A DNA stretch of 64,000 nt from JAJEEA01 sp965116765 (GTDB lineage Bacteria; Acidobacteriota; Vicinamibacteria; Vicinamibacterales; UBA8438), in the NCBI GenBank assembly GCA_965116765.1, contig OZ220718.1:4278001-4342000 (forward strand), given 5' to 3'. Position 1 is the first letter of the stretch. The number at the start of each line of letters is the position of its first letter. The position numbers and the translations under genes were made by a program. Below the pieces are notes generated by a model. That model was not told where the DNA came from and searched no databases. It saw only the letters and a program-made list of their open reading frames with translations. This document shows, one piece after another, positions 42,179 to 52,548 of this stretch.

Positions 42179-43263
42179 CACTTGCCCTTCCCACGGGCCT
42201 TTGCCTGCATGACGACGACGAGACTGGTGGTCGTTTCGTTCATGTTCGTGGCGACGCGGTACAGCGTCGGGTCCCCATCGTAGGCCCCGGAGACGGCCAT
42301 TGCGTCCTCGCATTGCTTGGCTGCCTTCATCAGGGCGTCGGAGAATCGTGAGGACGGCGGTTCGACGCGCTCGAAGGCGGCTTGTAGATCTCGTTTGGCC
42401 AGCAGCATCTGTTGCGCTTCGGCATTCCCGAGCACGTCGCTGAGTTGATTCAGGTTGGGGTTCTGGCTCTGAATCAGCGTCGGTTCCCCTCGTCTCTCCT
42501 GGCCGTAGAGCCACGACATGAGCGTCTGCAGCTCCTTGCGGCTCTCGGGAGGAACCGGATCCGGTCGTGGCGGTGCCGACAGGTCCTCTGGTTTCAGCCC
42601 CAGGAACTCGCGTACGGACGCGCGGGTCAGGGCCGTGTATAGATGAGAAAACGCGAAACGGGGTTTGGAGCGATCCTCCCGATCGAAACCGTCTTCGCTC
42701 GCCTGCTTCAGGGCGTACCACCCATTGACGAGTCGGCGCACGGTGTTGTGGCTGTCTCCGAGCGTGCGGCTGATCGTCGCGATGTTCCCGCCACTCTCGA
42801 ACCACTCGGCCGCGAACTTGGCTTTCGCGAGCGCGTCCCACTTGAAAGGTCCGTTGATGTGCTTGAACCCGATGAAGGCGCGGGCGTCGGTGCGATTGTC
42901 GACCCACTTGACGCGAACACGGGTTGGCGGTGCCTTCGGATCGTCGACCTCGGGCAGGGGAACCCTGAGTTTACTCCTGAGAGATGCGTCGCTCAGGAGA
43001 CGTAGCGCTGCCAACCGGCGGTTCCCTTCCAGGACGATTCTGTCCTCGCGTTGTACGATCAGCGGCTCGAAGTCGACGTATCCGGCGGATCGGATCGACT
43101 GCAGCAGCTCGTCGACGTCCACGTGCTGCGTCAGGTACCGCACGATGTCCTCTTCCGTCGCGAACGGTTCCGCGTCGGCGAACCGGGGGTTCGACAGATC
43201 GAAGTGCAGCTCTTCGGGCGAGACGAAATCGGTGGTGTCCCGTGCGGTCGTTCTTGTGGCCAT
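42178..43263 (-). CDS. ParB N-terminal-like nuclease/ATPase domain protein
   Basis: 361 residues from ATG 43263. Residues about 15-95 are a ParB/Srx-like domain: ELHFDLSNPRFAD, VDELLQSIRSAGYVDFEPL and the signature VLEGNRRLAALRLL (77-90). Residues 145-185 look like a helix-turn-helix (ISRTLGDSHNTVRRLVNGWY). The C-terminal 150 residues are helical. ParB-fold proteins of this type occur in plasmid partition and in defence systems, where the domain may bind or hydrolyse nucleotide. First gene of a three-gene, overlapping operon. Confidence 0.82.
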   Translation of the reverse strand: MATRTTARDTTDFVSPEELHFDLSNPRFADAEPFATEEDIVRYLTQHVDVDELLQSIRSAGYVDFEPLIVQREDRIVLEGNRRLAALRLLSDASLRSKLRVPLPEVDDPKAPPTRVRVKWVDNRTDARAFIGFKHINGPFKWDALAKAKFAAEWFESGGNIATISRTLGDSHNTVRRLVNGWYALKQASEDGFDREDRSKPRFAFSHLYTALTRASVREFLGLKPEDLSAPPRPDPVPPESRKELQTLMSWLYGQERRGEPTLIQSQNPNLNQLSDVLGNAEAQQMLLAKRDLQAAFERVEPPSSRFSDALMKAAKQCEDAMAVSGAYDGDPTLYRVATNMNETTTSLVVVMQAKARGKGK

Positions 43264-43631
43264 GCCAACGCCTCGATCCGGGCCGGGTGGCCCGCAGTAG
43301 CGCGCCGAGCGTCGCCTACGGATTACGCTTGGCCCAGCCAATCCACGGGCGTCTGCGCTGTTCCACAGCTTGTGGTCGCGATGTCGGTCGTCTTCGGTCG
43401 GTGGTGGCGGACGAACTACGCATGGCATTTCCGTACGCAATGACCGTGCCGACACGGGTCAGAGCCTTCCCTCGGCAAGAACGCCGTTCGGCGAGCCCCG
43501 CGGACCGTTGCTGCCATGCACATACCTGCATCAGACCTGTACCAGCACACGGCTCCCGCCAGCGCGGTCACACGCGGGTCGTCGTGTTGCGAGCGCCGGT
43601 GCTCGCACGACGCGTCCTTGCACGTACGCCG
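43264..43631. other. Gap upstream of ParB-like operon
   Basis: No gene I can support in these 368 bases. The promoter of the minus-strand operon should lie here. The tail end is next to the 3' end of a minus-strand dehydrogenase gene. Confidence 0.45.
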
Positions 43632-45755
43632 TCACTCATCCCCCGGCAACGCGAACGCGATGAGCCTCGGCCCTCCGCCGACCGTGAGCGCGATGTACTG
43701 GCGGCCGTCGACCTGGTAGGTCATCGGGGTGCCGATGGCCCCCGAGGGCAGGTCCACCGACGCCAGCTCGTCGCCGTTCGCCTTGTCGTAGGCGACGATG
43801 CGCGGCCCGCCGTCCGATCCTCCTGCGGTCAGGCAGTAGATGAGCAGCGTCTTCGTCAGCAGCGGCCCGTTGATGGCGTTGTCGCCGCCGAGCGGGGGCA
43901 GGTCGAGGTCGCGCAGCAGGGGGTGGTTGCGGAAGCGGTCGCCGTCGCCGGTGGGCACCCACCACGCGTGCTCGCCGGTGTTCATGTCGATGGCGGTCAT
44001 GCGCGAGTAGGGGGGCTTGACGAGGGGCAGCCCCTGCGGCATGCGGGGGGTGCGGCGCGGGGCGCGCCCGGCCAGCCGGTCGGCCTCCGGCGCCCCGTGG
44101 GTGTAGGTGACGGTGGCGCCGAGGGCCGGGTCGGGCGAGTAGAGCGACACGACGGCGGGCTGGTTGCGCGACGGGATGTACAGCATGCCGGTGTCGGGGT
44201 CGACGGCGGCGCCGGACCAGCCGGCGGTGCCGCCGGGCGGCGGGCGCATGATGGTGCCCAGCGTCACGCCCTCGATGGGACGGTCGAGCGGGGTGAACAG
44301 CGGTCCGAGCCGGAAGCCCTCGACCGCCTCGAGGGCCATCGCGCGAATCTCGGGCGTGAAGTCGATGAGGTCGTCGATCTCCACGCCCTGATAGTCGAAC
44401 GGGGCCGGCTTCGTCGGGAACGGCTGCGTGGGCGACACCACCTCGCCCGGCATGTTCGTCTCCGTCGGCACCGGGCGCTCCTCGATGGGCCAGATCGCCT
44501 CGCCGGTGACTCGGTCGAACGCGTAGACGAAGCCCTGCTTGCTCACCTGCGCGATGGCCTTGATGTCGCGCCCGTCGACGGTCACGTCCACCAGGTTCGG
44601 ATGGGTCGCGAAGTCGTAGTCCCACAGGCCGTGGTGCACGGCCTGGAAGTGCCACACCCGCTGCCCGGTCTCGACGTCGACCGCGATCAGGGTCTCCGAG
44701 AAGAGGTTGTCGCCGAGGCGGTCGACGCCGTAGTAATCGTTGGTCGTCGTCCCCGTCGGCAGGTACACGTGGCCCAGCTCGTTGTCGCCGGCGAGCATCG
44801 ACCACACGTTGGCGTTGCCCGAGTAGCGCCACGAGTCGTTCAGCCACGTGTCGACCCCGAACTCGTCGGTGCCGTTCGGTACGGTGTGGAAGTCCCACGC
44901 GTGCTCGCCGGTGCGGACGTCCCAGGCGCGGACCCAGCCCGGGACTGCCTCCTTGGTGATGCGGCGGTCGGCGACGTGCGAGCCGTGGATGACGCGGTCG
45001 CGCACCACGATGGGCGGCGAATGGATGCCGAAGAGCATCGCGTTCAGGTAGTCGCGCTCGTCGCGGTCGGCTCGCGGCAGCCCCACCATGGCGTCGACCC
45101 GGCCGCTCCCGCCGCCGAAGTCGGGGCACGACCGGCCCGTCTTCGCGTCGACGCAGATGAGGTAGCCGTTGCCGGTGCCCCAGAAGATGCGCTCGTCGCC
45201 GGCGCCGTCGGTCCAGTAGGCGACCCCCCGCTGCGACCACGGGTTGCTCATGGTCGGGGTGCCCTCCTCGTAGCCCTTCGGGTTGTGGACCCAGAGGGTC
45301 TCGCCGGTCGTCGCGTCGACGGCCACGCCCTGCGAGAGCGGGGTGTTGAAGTAGAGCACGCCGCCCACCATCAGCGGCGTCGCCTGCAGCCGCGACAGGA
45401 TGGGCCGGTGGCCGGTCCGATAGAGGTCGGGCGTGTCGGCGACCAGCGAGTCGACGATGGTGTCGAGCGGCGCCCACCACTCGCCGCCGCCGGGGGTCGT
45501 GCGGCTCACCATGCGGTCGACGGTGGTCCACTCCCACGCGATTTCGAGGTCGGCGAAGTTGCCGGCGTCGATCTGGTCGAGCGGCGAGTACTTGGTGCCG
45601 CGGACGTCTCCCGCGTAGCTGCGCCACTCGCCCTCCGACGTGTCGTAGGTCTGCCACGGGCCGGCGGCCTCCCCGGGCTGGGCGTGGGCGGCGGTAGCGG
45701 CCCCGGCGAGCAGGGCGAGCACGGTCATCGCGAGGATCGAGGGCGACTGGCGCAT
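43632..45755 (-). CDS. PQQ-dependent dehydrogenase (glucose/quinate dehydrogenase-like)
   Basis: ATG 45755 after a GGAGG site; 707 residues with a signal peptide ending AHAQPG and no membrane helices. Quinoprotein propeller of the glucose/quinate dehydrogenase branch: WRSYAGDVRGTKYSPLDQID at the start, FNTPLSQGVAVDATTGETLW, NGYLICVDAKTGRSCPDFGG, and VHHGLWDYDFATHPNL with the catalytic Asp. The C-terminus has GAIGTPMTYQVDGRQYIALT. Lacks the five-helix membrane domain of membrane GDH, so it should be soluble and periplasmic. Oxidises an alcohol or sugar; substrate unknown. Confidence 0.88.
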   Translation of the reverse strand: MRQSPSILAMTVLALLAGAATAAHAQPGEAAGPWQTYDTSEGEWRSYAGDVRGTKYSPLDQIDAGNFADLEIAWEWTTVDRMVSRTTPGGGEWWAPLDTIVDSLVADTPDLYRTGHRPILSRLQATPLMVGGVLYFNTPLSQGVAVDATTGETLWVHNPKGYEEGTPTMSNPWSQRGVAYWTDGAGDERIFWGTGNGYLICVDAKTGRSCPDFGGGSGRVDAMVGLPRADRDERDYLNAMLFGIHSPPIVVRDRVIHGSHVADRRITKEAVPGWVRAWDVRTGEHAWDFHTVPNGTDEFGVDTWLNDSWRYSGNANVWSMLAGDNELGHVYLPTGTTTNDYYGVDRLGDNLFSETLIAVDVETGQRVWHFQAVHHGLWDYDFATHPNLVDVTVDGRDIKAIAQVSKQGFVYAFDRVTGEAIWPIEERPVPTETNMPGEVVSPTQPFPTKPAPFDYQGVEIDDLIDFTPEIRAMALEAVEGFRLGPLFTPLDRPIEGVTLGTIMRPPPGGTAGWSGAAVDPDTGMLYIPSRNQPAVVSLYSPDPALGATVTYTHGAPEADRLAGRAPRRTPRMPQGLPLVKPPYSRMTAIDMNTGEHAWWVPTGDGDRFRNHPLLRDLDLPPLGGDNAINGPLLTKTLLIYCLTAGGSDGGPRIVAYDKANGDELASVDLPSGAIGTPMTYQVDGRQYIALTVGGGPRLIAFALPGDE

Positions 45756-45947
45756 GAGGTTACCTCCGTGTCTCGGAACCGGTCTCCGGCGCCCGGACGG
45801 CGGGGCCGGCAGTGCCGCCGATCGTACAACGGTTCGCGCGTGAGCCCGTGCGCCACCCGCACGTTCAGCGAGCGGCTGACGGCGACGCCGTGCCATGTGC
45901 CCGGGTTCCGGTCGTGCCGTCTGCGGACGCGGAGGCGGTTGCGGCTA

Positions 45948-45953
45948 TATACT
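45948..45953 (+). promoter_or_regulatory. -10-like TATACT before MntA-HepT pair
   Basis: TATACT (in TATATACT), seven bases before the ATG at 45961, consistent with a leaderless transcript. No clear -35. Confidence 0.4.
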
Positions 45954-45960
45954 GCCTTCG

Positions 45961-46296
45961 ATGGACCGCGACCTGTTCCTCCGACATGTTCGCCGGACTC
46001 GCTTCCTCTCGCACGGCCGGGACGCGGCGCTCGGAGACGCACGGCGGATCGCGCGGTTTCTCATGCAGCACGGCGCGCGCCGCGTCGTGGGCATCGGCTC
46101 GGTGTTCGCGCCGGGCCGGCGCTTCACGCCACGCTCCGACATCGATCTCGCGGTCGAGGGGCTCCGCCCGGAGTGCTTCTTCAGCGTATCGGCGCAGGCC
46201 GCCGCGATGACCGATTTCCCGCTCGATCTCATCCCGATCGAGGCGGCGTCCGTTACCTTCCGCCGGATCGTTCGTGAAGACGGTGTCGACCTGTGA
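45961..46296 (+). CDS. mntA: MntA-like nucleotidyltransferase antitoxin
   Basis: 111 residues from ATG 45961. Minimal nucleotidyltransferase signature: Gly46-Ser47 (VVGIGSVFAPG) and Asp60-x-Asp62 (PRSDIDLAVEG), followed by strand FPLDLIPIEA. MntA proteins of MNT/HepT modules AMPylate and block the HepT RNase. The gene overlaps the HepT-like gene by GTGA, the usual arrangement. No ribosome-binding site is visible and a -10-like TATACT lies seven bases upstream. Confidence 0.82.
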   Translation: MDRDLFLRHVRRTRFLSHGRDAALGDARRIARFLMQHGARRVVGIGSVFAPGRRFTPRSDIDLAVEGLRPECFFSVSAQAAAMTDFPLDLIPIEAASVTFRRIVREDGVDL

Positions 46297-46787
46297 CGCC
46301 CGACGAAGCGTTCGCGCGCCGGCTGGCCGCGGAGATCGAGCACGAGCTCGACAGCCTCGATCTCATTCGAGAACAGAATGCCGCCGCGCCCCGCGACGAC
46401 GAGATCTACGCGTTGCGTGCGCGCGGGTCGATTCTCCACGACTTCTACAACGGCATCGAACGGGTGTTCGTGCGCATCGCCGAGGAGTTGAACGGCGGCG
46501 TGCCGCAGGGCGACCGGTGGCACCGGCAGCTCGTCACCGATATGAGCCTGGAGATTCCGGGTGTTCGTCCCGCGGTGATCGATGCGGCGCTGGTGGACGC
46601 GCTCGGCGAGTTTCTCCGGTTTCGGCACGTTTTCCGCAACGCGTACGGCTTCGTGCTGGAGGGGAAGCGCATGCGCCCGCTCGAAGAACGCCTGCCGGTC
46701 GTGCTCGAGATGTTCCGTGCGCGGATTCGGGTATTCCTGACCTGGCTGGCCGGCGGCCCCACGGATCGCCAGGGGTCTGCGTCGTAG
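46293..46787 (+). CDS. hepT: HepT-like RNase-domain toxin (altered His motif)
   Basis: 164 residues, GTG start overlapping the previous stop. Helical HepT-like protein: LRARGSILHDFYNGIERVFV in the first half, DRWHRQLVTDMSLE in the middle and FRHVFRNAYGFVL (110-122) at the motif position. In family members the R-x(4-6)-H catalytic motif ends with His before A/S/x-Tyr; here it is Arg111-His112...Arg115-Asn116-Ala-Tyr118, so the expected His is Asn. That may weaken RNase activity or the MntA target Tyr context; Tyr118 is kept. Confidence 0.75.
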   Translation: MTPDEAFARRLAAEIEHELDSLDLIREQNAAAPRDDEIYALRARGSILHDFYNGIERVFVRIAEELNGGVPQGDRWHRQLVTDMSLEIPGVRPAVIDAALVDALGEFLRFRHVFRNAYGFVLEGKRMRPLEERLPVVLEMFRARIRVFLTWLAGGPTDRQGSAS

Positions 46788-46882
46788 AACGGCGGATTCC
46801 TGGTGGGATGCCGTGAAGGTACACGGGCTGCCGCCCATCGGGCGGTCGGGGTGGTTGCGCGAAGCGTGGCCATGAGCTTCTG

Positions 46883-46974
46883 GTTGGGCGCCAAGCGGGG
46901 GGCAGGGCGACCTTGCGGTCGCCTCGGGAGTTTCGCTGGTGCGAGACCCCTGCGGCGACGATTGGCGGGCCAGG
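46883..46974 (+). repeat. Interspersed intergenic repeat, family D copy 1
   Basis: Matches 53937-54030 over most of its length: GGGCGCCnAGCGG, then a TGCGGTCGC block, TTCGCTGGnGCGA and CGGCGACGAT. Internally it contains GCGACGATTGGCGGGCCAG (46955-46973), a 19-base string also found exactly within a coding region at 62887-62905 and partly at 3900-3914. Confidence 0.65.
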
Positions 46975-47068
46975 GTCGCCGGGGACGTCGGAATGGCGCG
47001 GCTGCCGCCCGGCTCGGTGTAGACTTCCTTCATCCGTCGGTCGAGTTCACCTGGTGCATGGTGACGCC

Positions 47069-48472
47069 ATGACGAAACCGCTGCTGGCGCCGGCCGCCGT
47101 GGGATGGTTCCTGCTTGCCTTGGCGGCCGCCGCCCCCGCGCAGCCGCCCCAGGGCGAGCACCCCGACATCCGGCTCTTCCTGCAGGCGGGCGCGGGCGAG
47201 CCCGAGCAGGCCGAGTACGCCCTGGAGCAGCTCGGCGACCGGTGGCGAGACGGCTACGCGGGCATCGTGTGGGACATGGCGTGGCTGCAGCGTCCCCCCA
47301 ACCTGCGGGGGTTCGCCCGCTTCTTCACCCTCATCGGCTTCCTCGAGCAGCAGACCGGCCAGAGCTTCGGCGCCGACCTGCAGACGTGGCAGCGGTGGAT
47401 GTGGGGGCGGCCCTACGAGCCGCATCCGGACCACGGGTTCTTCAAGGGCCTCTGGTACCGCCAGATAGACCAGCGCTTCGCCGATTTCTTCCCCCGCGGG
47501 GTGGAGTCGCGCATCCGGCTCGACGAGATCGAGTGGGGCGGCGTGGGGGTGAACGGCATCCCGCCCCTGGAGTACCCGGCCCGGCTCGAGGCCGATGACG
47601 CCGACTACCTCGAGGACGACCACGTCGTCTTCGGCATCGCCCTGAACGGCGAGGCGCGGGCCTATCCCAAGCGCATCCTCGCCTGGCACGAGATGGCCCT
47701 CGACCGCGTCGGCGGGGTCGAGCTGACCATCGTCTACTGCACCCTGTGCGGGACGGTGATCCCGTTCGAGAGCGAGCCCGGGGGCCGCTACCTGCGGTTC
47801 GGCACGAGCGGCCTCCTGTATCGCTCGAACAAGCTGATGTTCGACCACCAGACCCGCAGCCTCTGGAACACGTTCGAGGGGGTGCCGGTGGTCGGCGAGC
47901 TCGCGGGCAGCGGGCTGCGGCTGACCCACCGCGCGGTCGTGACCACGACCTGGGGCGAGTGGCGCCGGCGCCATCCCGCGACGACGGTCCTGTCGCTCGA
48001 CACCGGCCACCGGCGCGACTACTCGGAGGGGGCCGCCTACCGCGGCTACTTCGGTACCGACGACCTGATGTTCCCGGTCTCGCGCCGCGACGACCGCCTC
48101 GCCAACAAGGAGGAGGTGCTGGTGTTGCGGCTCGACGATCCGGCGCGGGGCGGAGCGCCGGCCCCGCTCGCCATCACCGCCCGGTTCCTCGGCCGGAACC
48201 GGGTCCATCACTTCGAGCTCGCGGGGCGCCGCCTGGTGGCGGTGACGAGCGAGGAGGGCGCCAACCGGGTCTACGACGCCGGGGACGTCCGCTTCGCGCG
48301 GCATCTCGGTCCCGAGCGGCTGGCCGACGAGACTGACGGGACGTGGCGGGTCACCGAAGACGCGCTGGTGCGCGACGCCGACCCGAACGACCAGCGACCC
48401 CGCGTCCCCGCCCACCGTGCCTTCTGGTTCGGCTGGTACGCCCAGTTCCCCGACACCGCGCTCGTCGACTGA
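47069..48472 (+). CDS. DUF3179 domain protein, secreted
   Basis: ATG 47069 (frame open further upstream), 467 residues, signal peptide ending APAQPP. The N-terminal domain (25-160) is helical. Residues about 175-450 form DUF3179: YLEDDHVVFGIALNGEARAY, AWHEMALDRVGGVELTIVYC with the Cys-x-x-Cys of CTLCGT, FGTSGLLYRSNKLMFDHQTR and WNTFEGVPVVGELAG. The domain is widespread, its Cys pair suggests metal or redox function, and its role is unknown. Precedes a tannase by 23 bases and may be co-transcribed. TAGACT at 47020-47025 may be the -10. Confidence 0.85.
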   Translation: MTKPLLAPAAVGWFLLALAAAAPAQPPQGEHPDIRLFLQAGAGEPEQAEYALEQLGDRWRDGYAGIVWDMAWLQRPPNLRGFARFFTLIGFLEQQTGQSFGADLQTWQRWMWGRPYEPHPDHGFFKGLWYRQIDQRFADFFPRGVESRIRLDEIEWGGVGVNGIPPLEYPARLEADDADYLEDDHVVFGIALNGEARAYPKRILAWHEMALDRVGGVELTIVYCTLCGTVIPFESEPGGRYLRFGTSGLLYRSNKLMFDHQTRSLWNTFEGVPVVGELAGSGLRLTHRAVVTTTWGEWRRRHPATTVLSLDTGHRRDYSEGAAYRGYFGTDDLMFPVSRRDDRLANKEEVLVLRLDDPARGGAPAPLAITARFLGRNRVHHFELAGRRLVAVTSEEGANRVYDAGDVRFARHLGPERLADETDGTWRVTEDALVRDADPNDQRPRVPAHRAFWFGWYAQFPDTALVD

Positions 48473-48495
48473 CGCGGTCCCCAGGAGCGGTCTCC

Positions 48496-50154
<1,659 letters not shown>

Positions 50155-50355
50155 GCGTGGCGCGAGCGCCTGACCGTCGTTGCGGCGACTACGGTGACGG
50201 CGGTCGCGGCGTCGGCCCCGGTCGGCGCCGGCGGGCGCGACCGGCGGGGAGTAGACTTGGCTCGTTGCGCGGCGTCGAGTCGTCGGCGCGAACCGTCGGC
50301 CGGCGCCTGTCTCGGTGGCCGTGTCTCGATGTACCCGGATCTGAAGGAGGCAGCC

Positions 50356-52208
50356 ATGGCTGCAAGCCGCCTCGTGCCCGGTGTGACGTTCCTCATGGCG
50401 CTCACGGCGTTCGGTTTCCCGCTACCCCTGGCCGCGCAACAGGAGGGCTCCGGCGCGGCGGCGATGCGCGCCCGGCCGGACTTCCGCACGGTGCGCCCGG
50501 TCATCCGCGGGCAGGCCTACGCGGTCAGCTCGATGAAGGCGCAGGCGACGGCCGCGGCGGTCGAGATACTCGACGCGGGAGGCAACGCCTTCGACGCCGC
50601 GGTGGCGGGGCAGGCGGTGCTGGCCCTGGTCGATCCGGCCATGAACGGCATCGGGGCCGACGCCGTGGTGCTGGTCTACGACGCGAAGGCGAAGCAGGTC
50701 TTCTCGATCAATGCGGAGGGGATGGCGCCAGAACTCGCCACCATCGAGTGGTACGAAGAGCACAACGACGGCGAGCTGCCGCGCAGCGACGGGCTGCTGG
50801 CCGCGTCCACCCCGGGCGTGGTCGACGCCTGGTACCTCCTGCTCGACCGCTGGGGGACGATGACGTTCGAGCAGACGCTGCGCCGGGCCATCGCCGTCGC
50901 GGCCGAGGGGTTTCCGATCAGCGAGGGGCTGAGCCGGACCATCTCCAACTCGTCGAAGATCCGGAAGTACCCCACGACCATGAAGGTCTACTTCCCGGAC
51001 GGCCGCGCGCCGGAGCCGGGCGAGATCTTCCGCAATCCCGACGCCGCCCGCGTGCTGGAGAAGATCGTGGAGGCCGAGCGCGAGAACGCCCACCTGGGCC
51101 GGTCGGCCGCGTTGAAGGCGGGCCGCGACCGCTTCTACAAGGGCGACATCGCCCGCGACATGGGCAGGTTCTTCGAGGAGAACGGCGGCCTCTACCGCTA
51201 CGAGGACTTCGCCGCCTTCACCGCCAAGGTGGAGACGCCGGTCTCGACGAGCTACCGCGGCTACGAGGTCTACAAGAACCCGTCGGCCAGCCAGGGGCCG
51301 GCCGAGCTGTTCACCCTGAACATCCTGGAGGGCTTCGACCTCGCCGCCATGGGCCACAACAGCGCCGACTACGTCCACACCAGCGCCGAGGCGCTGAAGC
51401 TCGCCTTCGCCGACCGCGACAAGTACCTCGGCGACATGGACGTGGTCCCCATCCCCTACGAGGGGCTGCTGTCGAAGGACTACGCGGCCGAGCGCCGCGC
51501 GCTGGTCGACCCGGACAAGGCGTCGCTGGAGTTCCGGCCCGGCAGCCCCGAGCGGTTCATGGAGAACCCGCCGCCGACCCCGGCCCACCCGCGCGTCACG
51601 TTCGCCGGGGACGCCGACCACGAGGGCGACACCAGCTACATCGCGGTGGTCGACGGCGACCGCAACATGGTGAGCTTCGAGCCGAGCCTGCACAGCGGCT
51701 TCGGGACCGGGGTGGTCGTCGGCGACCTCGGGTTCAGCTTCACCTGCCGGGGCGACTACTACTCGCTGGTCCACGGCGAGGCCAACGCCCTGGCGCCCGG
51801 CAAGCGGCCGCGCAGCACCCTGCAGAGCACGCTGGTCATGAAGGACGGCGAGCCGTGGGGCATCCTGGGCAGCCCCGGCGGGGACGACCAGATCATGCGG
51901 ACCATGCAGACGCTGCTGAACATGGTGGAGTTCGACATGAACGTGCAGCAGGCCATCGAGGCGCCGCGCTGGTCGACGCGCAGCTTCCCCGCCTCGCCGT
52001 TCCCGCACACCATGTATCCGGGCGACCTGTCGGTGGAGCGGGGCATCTCGGCCGAGGTGCGCGCGGTGCTGGAGGCGAAGGGCCACGCGCTGCGGGTGCG
52101 GCCGGAGTGGTCGATGGGCTCGAACGCCGCCATCGTCGCGACCACCGGAACGGTGTGCTGGCGGCCGGCGTCGATCCCCGGACGGAGGGGGTCGCCTGGG
52201 CGAAGTGA
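50356..52208 (+). CDS. Gamma-glutamyltransferase family protein (frameshift near 3' end)
   Basis: ATG 50356 with AAGGAGG; signal peptide ending LAAQQE. Ntn-hydrolase of the gamma-glutamyltransferase family: MKAQATAAAVEILDAGGNAF, LAASTPGVVDAWYLLLDRWG, then the autoprocessing Thr in HEGDTSYIAVVDGD and GILGSPGGDDQIM. Through residue about 597 the frame is good; the expected ending (GNGVLAAGVDPRTEGVAWAK) is read only after a one-base shift near 52147-52152, so the stop at 52208 requires a frameshift. Total length would be about 617 residues. Cleaves gamma-glutamyl compounds in the periplasm. Confidence 0.82.
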
Positions 52209-52548
52209 TACGCCGCGGCGTTCGTGTCGAGGCGGCATCGTGGTGGTCGCGTCGCGGCGTTCGGGCCGCGCGGCCGGACGGCGGCGGATGGGAGCCTGCC
52301 GGGCTGCAGGAGCCCGTGGTAACCCCGCGTTGCACCGCGCCCGGAGGGCGTCGACGGATCGCCGAAGCGCCCGCCTGACGAGGCGCGGCGAGGGAGAGTA
52401 TCGGGCATGTTTGGCCGCAGGAGTCTGCGCCGACGGAGTCCGGCGGGCAATCGGCGCCGAAGGCGACCGCCGCGCAGGCGGATGCATCGCCGCTCGAATG
52501 CAGCGGGACTTCGCCACGGGCTCCTGGCATCGGGACGGGAGGTTCGAC
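52209..52548. other. Repeat-bearing gap
   Basis: No gene. It contains copy B of an interspersed repeat (52303-52385) and, on the minus strand at about 52405-52470, a weaker match to the 46883-46974 family. GGAGG just before 52549 is the ribosome-binding site of the next gene. Confidence 0.5.
52303..52385 (-). repeat. Interspersed intergenic repeat, copy B
   Basis: Inverted copy of 3928-4011. The shared core includes CCCGCGTTGCACC and GCGCCCGCCTGACNAGGCG. Confidence 0.6.

Noticed and set aside
42984..46277. Long plus-strand frame opposite the ParB-like and PQQ dehydrogenase genes
   Set aside because: It crosses two unrelated minus-strand genes; the translated sequence is repetitive Arg/Val/Asp and looks like a shadow.
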